Source: Candidatus Zixiibacteriota bacterium (GTDB lineage: Bacteria; Zixibacteria; MSB-5A5; GN15; FEB-12). Taken from it: DNA of 5,341 bases. The stretch spans positions 1 to 5,341 of the forward strand of contig JAOZPL010000109.1 in the NCBI GenBank assembly GCA_029932795.1. The letters run 5' to 3'. Below the pieces are notes generated by a model. That model saw only the letters and a program-made list of their open reading frames with translations. It had not been told where the DNA came from and made no database searches. The position numbers and the translations under genes were made by a program. This document shows, piece after piece, positions 1 through 3,937 of the stretch; within the stretch, counting starts at the first letter, position 1, and each line of letters starts with the position of its first letter.

Positions 1-191
1 CACTTTCCTCTCCAGGCACCTCAATGGGAGTATACTTCTCAACAGTCTGATTGGCAACTTCCAATGCTGGAGAATTGTTAAGCAAGAGCTTTCCCCGGCA
101 ATATAGTCTCACGAGGACATGCCGATATAACAGTTGATATGTCAACCAGATGTGGATAGCAGCCCCGGAGTACCTGAGGGATGGCACGGGC
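1..191. other. Left-edge region without a confirmed gene
   Basis: No gene can be confirmed here. On the minus strand a frame stays open from about 190 down to the window edge. From a possible GTG start at 112-110 it would read MRLYCRGKLLLNNSPALEVA and go on in a protein-like, Glu-rich style. It has no Shine-Dalgarno sequence and I do not recognise the family. On the plus strand, one frame is open from base 1 to a TAA at 79-81 and could be the tail of an upstream gene. Neither option is convincing. The part next to the receiver gene holds a -10-like TATAAC at 126-131 and a palindrome at 133-146. Confidence 0.3.
126..146 (+). promoter_or_regulatory. Possible -10 box and overlapping palindromic operator
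   Basis: TATAAC at 126-131 resembles a -10 box. It is followed at once by the inverted repeat GTTGA-TATG-TCAAC (133-146), which would cover the transcription start. The site lies 46 bases upstream of the receiver gene start at 192. A repressor operator over the start site is a reasonable reading. However, there is no good -35 box at the right distance, and arms of 5 bp can arise by chance. Confidence 0.25.
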
Positions 192-914
192 ATGAAGATA
201 TTACTGGTAGAACCGGATCCGGCAGCCATGCGGGCACTGAGCAACCTGCTAACCAGCGAGAATTACAGGACGCTGAGAGCTCAGTCTGTCAGAGAGGCGA
301 TCCACTGGCTCGAGTCTGATGCGGAGATCCAGCTTATCATCTCTGCTCTCTCGATGCCGGACGCGGACGGTTTTGAACTCCTGAAATACAGACGGGCTAA
401 CCGAAGGTTTCATAAGATACCGGTTCTGATGTGCTCTTCGTCGGGCGATTCCCAGTCGGTAGTGCACAGCATTGAACTTGGCGCCAGAGATTTTTTGATC
501 AAGCCGGTCAGGAAGGTGACATTGCTGCCGAAAGTTCAGAAAGCCATCATGGAAAGCATCGGATCAGTTCTGCTGGTGGAGAGTGACGGCACGATCCTAG
601 ACCTGCTGATACGGATTGTTGAGCGGGACGGATATCGCACGTACGGTGCGAAGTCAGCCGAAGAGGCACTGGAATTGATGCAGAAAAACAGGGTGTCGGT
701 GGTTATATCTGATATGGCCATGCCCGGCATGAGCGGCCTTGAACTAATGGCGAAAGTGAAGGAGAAATACCCCAAAGTACCGGTTCTGCTGATAACCGGA
801 CAAACTGGAGAATTCACCAGGGAAAAGGCAATCGCTGCTGGTGCTGACGGCCATATATCAAGACCGTTCAAGAACGTGGAAATCCTGCGCAAACTTACCA
901 GTCTGGGCGTCTAA
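192..914 (+). CDS. Double receiver-domain response regulator without output domain
   Basis: This 240-residue cytoplasmic protein consists of two CheY-like receiver domains, roughly residues 1-118 and 124-240, with no DNA-binding or enzymatic output domain. Receiver 1 opens with MKILLVEPD (acidic pair E7, D9), and keeps Ser82 and the conserved K104-P105. The usual phospho-acceptor position, in IISALSMP, is Ala52. Receiver 2 has acidic E130 and D132, acceptor Asp174 in VISDMAMPGMSG, and Thr202. The conserved Lys before Pro225 is Arg224. Phosphotransfer at receiver 2 is plausible though possibly altered; receiver 1 should not be phosphorylated in the normal way. I chose ATG 192 because it gives the canonical receiver N-terminus and has GAGGG at 176-180. 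An in-frame ATG at 150 would add 14 residues that do not look like a receiver. No sensor kinase is visible nearby. The protein likely acts through protein-protein contacts. The family call is firm and the role is inferred. Confidence 0.9.
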   Translation: MKILLVEPDPAAMRALSNLLTSENYRTLRAQSVREAIHWLESDAEIQLIISALSMPDADGFELLKYRRANRRFHKIPVLMCSSSGDSQSVVHSIELGARDFLIKPVRKVTLLPKVQKAIMESIGSVLLVESDGTILDLLIRIVERDGYRTYGAKSAEEALELMQKNRVSVVISDMAMPGMSGLELMAKVKEKYPKVPVLLITGQTGEFTREKAIAAGADGHISRPFKNVEILRKLTSLGV

Positions 915-962
915 GCCCGGTCCAAAAGCAGGTCTGACAGATCGTGGGGTTGAAACACGATC
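903..962 (+). other. Two small hairpins between the receiver gene and tadA
   Basis: CTGGGC (903-908) can pair with GCCCGG (915-920) around the receiver gene's stop codon, with one G-T pair. Further on, GATCGTG (940-946) pairs perfectly with CACGATC (956-962) across a 9-base loop. Neither is followed by a T-run on the plus strand, so they are poor intrinsic terminators. The second could instead be a protein-binding site ahead of the tadA promoter at 989. The pairing is directly visible, but its function is unknown. Confidence 0.35.
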
Positions 963-988
963 ACTTCCCCGAAAAACCCGGAACAGAT

Positions 989-1022
989 TTGATTTAGTGT
1001 ACACAATTCATATATTACAAAT
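989..1022 (+). promoter_or_regulatory. Sigma-70-like promoter driving tadA, probably leaderless
   Basis: TTGATT at 989-994 and TATATT at 1011-1016 are separated by 16 bases and resemble sigma-70 -35 and -10 boxes. A start 6-7 bases past the -10 would fall on or next to the A of the tadA ATG at 1023. No Shine-Dalgarno sequence is present between the -10 and the ATG, which fits a leaderless transcript. The boxes are seen directly; the start position is inferred from spacing. Confidence 0.5.
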
Positions 1023-1499
1023 ATGGACCCCGAGAGATACCCGGACTTCATGGAACAGGCGATTAGAGAAGCCGAAGAGGCCTTTAAGAAAGATGAAGTG
1101 CCGGTGGGAGCGGTAGTCGTTTTTGAGAACAAGGTCATCGGGCGGGGCCATAATCTTACGGAATCGATGCATGATGCTACTGCTCATGCTGAAATTGTAG
1201 CTCTTTCGGCTGCCTATCGGTATTTTGAAGATTGGCGGTTGGAAAACTGCTATCTTTTTTCGACTCTGGAGCCGTGTGCTATGTGCGCTGGTGCGGCGGT
1301 CCTTTCACGGATCAGGATGATCGTCTATGGAGTGAAAGACCCCAAGTTCGGTGGATGTGGGTCTATTTTCAGCATTCCCACCGAGAAAAGACTCAACCAT
1401 CGGATTGAGCTAATCGGTGGTGTCAGAGAAGCAGAGATTACTGAGATGATGAGGCTGTTTTTCCAGCAGGTGAGAAACGGAAAGGAAAAGATAAATTGA
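1023..1499 (+). CDS. tadA: tRNA-specific adenosine deaminase TadA
   Basis: TadA deaminates adenosine 34 of tRNA-Arg(ACG) to inosine in the cytoplasm, so that one tRNA can read CGU, CGC and CGA. The 158-residue protein has the usual family length and the cytidine/deoxycytidylate deaminase fold. Zinc ligand and catalytic residues are in the HAE motif (His55, Glu57, in ATAHAEIVAL), and the other zinc ligands are Cys85 and Cys88 in LEPCAMCAGA. VPVGAVVV (26-33) and the segment DPKFGGCGS (106-114) are also typical; the latter is usually DPKxGAxGS, so Cys112 is a small departure. No in-frame start lies upstream between the promoter and ATG 1023. There is no Shine-Dalgarno sequence, in contrast to the next two genes. 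Its stop overlaps the following start by four bases (TTGA, 1496-1499), so it heads a likely three-gene operon. A guanine or cytosine deaminase is a less likely alternative. Confidence 0.95.
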   Translation: MDPERYPDFMEQAIREAEEAFKKDEVPVGAVVVFENKVIGRGHNLTESMHDATAHAEIVALSAAYRYFEDWRLENCYLFSTLEPCAMCAGAAVLSRIRMIVYGVKDPKFGGCGSIFSIPTEKRLNHRIELIGGVREAEITEMMRLFFQQVRNGKEKIN

Positions 1500-1957
1500 A
1501 GGCGTCAACTGAAACTTCCCAAAACCAGTTTACGCTTGTCAGGTTTGTTCATATCGCTTTGCTGATAGTGGCTCCGCTTATTTATCTTGTGGTTGCCTGT
1601 CTGGTGGGTGAGAATACGGTGGCCCGTGAGGATTTCGGTCCCTTCGTACTCTACCTCCTGCTGATAGTGGGCATGGTGCAGCCAGCCCTTTGTCCGGTAA
1701 TCGAAAAGATGCAGACTGCAGGACATCGGACGGAACAGCTTGCCGTGAAAACGGCGGCCGGGCTGTATGTATCCTCGAGTGTTATCCGGATAGCGTTTGT
1801 GGAGGCAGTCTATATCTATGGTCTGATCGCATTTCTGTTGTCAGGTGAGCTGGTCAACATGTTGTACTTCTATCCCGTCGGTATTGTCTGGACAGTTATC
1901 TACTGGCCGCGACGCATGAGGCTTGACCGATTTCTCGGGTTGGTGAGGAGAAGGTGA
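1496..1957 (+). CDS. Four-helix membrane protein, unknown function (first of a tandem pair)
   Basis: I do not recognise a named family. The 153-residue protein has four predicted transmembrane segments at about 17-37, 47-66, 92-115 and 119-137, and an Arg-rich C-terminus (GLVRRR) likely to be cytoplasmic. It starts at TTG 1496, overlapping the tadA stop, with AAGGA at 1482-1486 as ribosome binding site; the next in-frame Met lies inside helix 2, so TTG is the only sensible start. Helix 3 carries the charged residues Arg98 and Glu103 in IRIAFVEAVYIYGLIAFLL, a local pattern also seen in the ion-binding helix of ATP synthase c subunits, but the rest does not match that family. Residues 108-139 align without gaps to the next gene product (YG, F, G, F and PR conserved). 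It is probably co-translated with its neighbours. Confidence 0.8.
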   Translation: MKASTETSQNQFTLVRFVHIALLIVAPLIYLVVACLVGENTVAREDFGPFVLYLLLIVGMVQPALCPVIEKMQTAGHRTEQLAVKTAAGLYVSSSVIRIAFVEAVYIYGLIAFLLSGELVNMLYFYPVGIVWTVIYWPRRMRLDRFLGLVRRR

Positions 1958-2469
1958 TGCACGATATCTTTGACGACAACTACGATCTGAGTAGAATAAT
2001 AGTCAAGCCGCTTTACTTCGGGCTGCTCGTAAACATCATGTTACCTGTGGCGCTGCTGCTGGTGTGCTACTACTTGAGCAACAATCACTATATTGAGAAT
2101 CGCCTCGGCAGGGCGGCGAACACCTTGTTTTGGGTGTTCGGTATGCTTTCGTTGATGGAAGCGGGGTTTTCTCTCTGGTGGCGGTCCGGTCTCTTCAAGA
2201 AACCAATGATACGTCGGCTGGAGACATTCGAGAGCGATTTCACCACCAGTCTTCTCAGTCGTTCCCGGCCGGTGTTTCTGGTGATTGCTTCGATATCACT
2301 GTATGGTTACGTCTATTTCTTCATAACCGGCCGCTTCCAGGAAGCAGTGTTTTTTATCGTCCTTTCATTCATCGTGTTTCAGGTCGTACGTCCGAGATAC
2401 GGCTATGTCCGCAAGTTAATCAAATACCAGAAGGGACTGGTCGACCGGGGAGAGCTGCTCTCGAATTGA
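1957..2469 (+). CDS. Four-helix membrane protein, unknown function (second of a tandem pair)
   Basis: This 170-residue protein has four predicted transmembrane segments at about 19-40, 55-75, 104-125 and 127-144, a short acidic N-terminus (MHDIFDDNYD) and a basic C-terminal tail after the last helix. I prefer ATG 1957: it overlaps the previous stop as TGATG and has GAGGAG at 1945-1950 six bases upstream. An in-frame GTG at 1954 would add only one residue. Its fold parallels the preceding protein. P30, L34, V36, N43 and G62-M63 line up with P27, L31, V33, N40 and G59-M60, and YG(116-117), F121, G125, F133 and PR(146-147) match at a constant offset of 8. The two are therefore likely tandem paralogues that may pair in the membrane. 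It lacks the Arg and Glu found in helix 3 of its partner, having Ala111 at the Glu position. No function can be assigned. Confidence 0.8.
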   Translation: MHDIFDDNYDLSRIIVKPLYFGLLVNIMLPVALLLVCYYLSNNHYIENRLGRAANTLFWVFGMLSLMEAGFSLWWRSGLFKKPMIRRLETFESDFTTSLLSRSRPVFLVIASISLYGYVYFFITGRFQEAVFFIVLSFIVFQVVRPRYGYVRKLIKYQKGLVDRGELLSN

Positions 2470-2514
2470 CGATGGCTTCGTTCTCTGAATGCCACCGCGT
2501 ACATTAGAAACCTC

Positions 2515-2549
2515 TTTACAGGAAGTTGAATTGTGTTAGATTGGCCGCG
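2515..2549 (+). promoter_or_regulatory. Stable-RNA-type promoter for tRNA-Ser
   Basis: TTTACA (2515-2520) and TAGATT (2537-2542) lie 16 bases apart, with a TG one base ahead of the -10 (extended -10). The stretch after the -10, GGCCGCG (2543-2549), is entirely G and C. GC-rich discriminators are known to make rRNA and tRNA promoters sensitive to the stringent response, so that control is plausible here. Transcription would start near 2549, about 40 bases before the tRNA 5' end. Confidence 0.45.
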
Positions 2550-2588
2550 TGATAAATGCCGCATCGATCGCGGTGCAATCAACGTGTC

Positions 2589-2674
2589 GGAGAGGTGGCT
2601 GAGTGGTCGAAAGCGGCGGTCTCGAAAACCGTTATACCTTTCAGGTATCTAGGGTTCGAATCCCTACCTCTCCG
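2589..2674 (+). tRNA. tRNA-Ser (anticodon CGA)
   Basis: The full cloverleaf can be drawn. The acceptor arms GGAGAGG (2589-2595) and CCTCTCC (2667-2673) pair perfectly, with discriminator G2674. The anticodon stem GCGGT/ACCGT (2616-2620, 2628-2632) encloses loop CTCGAAA, which places anticodon CGA at 2623-2625 and reads codon UCG. The long variable arm expected of a class II tRNA is present: ATACC (2634-2638) pairs with GGTAT (2644-2648). The T arm is TAGGG/CCCTA around TTCGAAT. The long variable arm and G discriminator fit serine identity. The gene does not encode CCA (the next bases are CAG), so CCA must be added by nucleotidyltransferase. It lies on the same strand as tadA and the hydrolase but has its own promoter. 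Confidence 0.96.
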
Positions 2675-2884
2675 CAGATATGGTCTGTCTTTCACTTCGT
2701 GGTTGTCTGCGAATGCTCTTGGATGTGGAAGGCGAGTTCTTATGTATCCGAAGTTCTGCTTTGTTCCTGGCGTAACGGGCCGAGAGAGAATACATTAACT
2801 ACTTGATCCATAAGGGCGAATCTTGCCGGAGACGGTTGACCGCCTGATCATCGGGGAGGTCTGTTTTGTATATGCATACTGTGA

Positions 2885-2909
2885 CAGTGATTGACACTGG
2901 GAAGCAGAA
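2885..2909 (+). promoter_or_regulatory. Leader hairpin and ribosome binding site of the hydrolase gene
   Basis: CAGTG (2885-2889) and CACTG (2895-2899) can form a 5-bp hairpin that ends at the start of GGGAAG (2899-2904), the only Shine-Dalgarno-like stretch before ATG 2910. The fold could affect ribosome access, but it is short. Between the tRNA end (2674) and this point I see no gene and no convincing promoter, so the hydrolase may be transcribed by an unrecognised promoter or by read-through from the tRNA. Confidence 0.3.
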
Positions 2910-3704
2910 ATGAAAGTTGGCTTCATACAAACGGCTCCGGTTCTTGGCGATGTTGACCAGACAATCCGCAAGATTGATCGTCTTTTACCACACATCAGGG
3001 GAGCAGAGCTTCTGGTGCTGCCGGAGTTGTGCAATTCCGGGTACAATTTTGAATCCCCGGGTCAGGCCCGCGAAACTTCCGAGACCGTCAGTGACAGTGT
3101 TTTCCTACGTTATATTGGGTCGGTATGCAGGGAACATCAACTGCATATCGTTACCGGCCTCAACGAAAGGGATGGTGACATTCTTTATAACAGCGCAGTG
3201 CTGGTGGGCCCCGACGGTTATCTCGGCAAGTATCGCAAGCTTCATCTGTATATGAACGAGAAGGACAACTTCACGCCTGGCGATCTGGACCTGCCGGTTT
3301 TTGATATTAACAGTTGCCAGATCGGTATGCTCATCTGTTTTGACTGGCTGTTTCCTGAGGTCTGGCGGATACTGGCTCTCAAGGGCGCCGATCTGATCTG
3401 CCACCCTTCAAACCTGGTTATACCGGGACTGGCCCAGCGAGCGGTGCCGATTCATGCCATCTGCAATCGTGTCCATGTTATAACCGCCAATCGTGTCGGC
3501 ACGGAAGGAGACCTGACTTTCACCGGTTGCTCCACTATCGCCACCCCCAACGGCGAAGTGGTCGCACAAGCTTCCCCTTCAAAGGAAGAAACCAGGCTGG
3601 TCGATATCGATATCTCACTTTCACGCGACAAAATGATAACCAGCCGCAATCATGTCTTCGCCGATCGTCGACCGGAAGAGTATACTTTGATCACAAAAAC
3701 CTGA
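2910..3704 (+). CDS. Carbon-nitrogen hydrolase (nitrilase superfamily)
   Basis: This 264-residue cytoplasmic enzyme belongs to the nitrilase superfamily, whose members cleave amide or nitrile C-N bonds through a Glu-Lys-Cys triad and a covalent thioester. The triad is visible: Glu39 in LVLPELCNSGY, Lys110 in GKYRKLHL, and Cys143 in GMLICFDWLFPE. Glu117, the usual supporting second glutamate, is in MNEKDNF. Later family signatures are HPSNL (165-169) and VITANRVGTEGD (190-201). The length is normal and the domain fills the whole protein. The ICFDWLFPE form and NSGY are more typical of omega-amidase or N-carbamoyl/aliphatic-amidase-like branches than of true nitrilases, but the substrate cannot be decided from the sequence. 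There is no ammonia-transfer or NAD synthetase domain attached. It converges on the secreted-protein gene to the right, and no pathway partner is adjacent. Confidence 0.92.
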   Translation: MKVGFIQTAPVLGDVDQTIRKIDRLLPHIRGAELLVLPELCNSGYNFESPGQARETSETVSDSVFLRYIGSVCREHQLHIVTGLNERDGDILYNSAVLVGPDGYLGKYRKLHLYMNEKDNFTPGDLDLPVFDINSCQIGMLICFDWLFPEVWRILALKGADLICHPSNLVIPGLAQRAVPIHAICNRVHVITANRVGTEGDLTFTGCSTIATPNGEVVAQASPSKEETRLVDIDISLSRDKMITSRNHVFADRRPEEYTLITKT

Positions 3705-3841
3705 GGTTGACCGCTGTTGGTGGCGTGCACGTTGAACGGTGCATCAGCTTGAAGTTGTGGGTGAGAGGATTCTACCGGGATTAACACAAGCCCCTCATGC
3801 GAAATGGTGCCCTGCGGAGGATCTGTTGCTGAGAGTCCGGC

Positions 3842-3885
3842 TAGAAAAGAACCCGGCGGCGCATGCCGATTGCAGCGCCGCCGGG
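3842..3885 (-). terminator. Intrinsic terminator of the secreted-protein gene
   Basis: A perfect 11-bp GC-rich stem (3852-3862 with 3875-3885) has a 12-base loop. Read on the minus strand it is followed directly by TTCTTTTCT, a proper T-rich tail, and it lies 52 bases past the minus-strand stop codon at 3938. On the plus strand the stem is followed by CTATTCATAT, which is much weaker, so it may only partly stop transcripts from the hydrolase gene. The 3705-3851 stretch before it shows no gene that I can support. Confidence 0.85.
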
Positions 3886-3937
3886 CTATTCATATCACTC
3901 AAGCTCGGAGATTTGACCGAGCCTGGTTTCGGTTCGA

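Noticed and set aside
40..112. GKLLL motif suggesting a GHMP kinase on the minus strand
   Set aside because: The residues after GKLLL (NNSPALEV) do not continue the GHMP kinase pattern, which expects TGEY or similar.
2556..2806. Two overlapping plus-strand open frames of 80 and 67 codons
   Set aside because: Both run through the tRNA-Ser gene and have no coding signature; they are products of the tRNA sequence.
2891..2896. TTGACA, a consensus -35 box before the hydrolase gene
   Set aside because: It lies only 13 bases before the ATG, so any matching -10 box would fall inside the coding sequence.
3806..3860. TPP-riboswitch-like fragments (GGTGCCC, GCTGAGA, AACCC) on the plus strand
   Set aside because: The second half of the THI element (CTGATCTGGATAATGCCAGCG-like) is missing and no plus-strand gene follows. 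The resemblance is probably chance.
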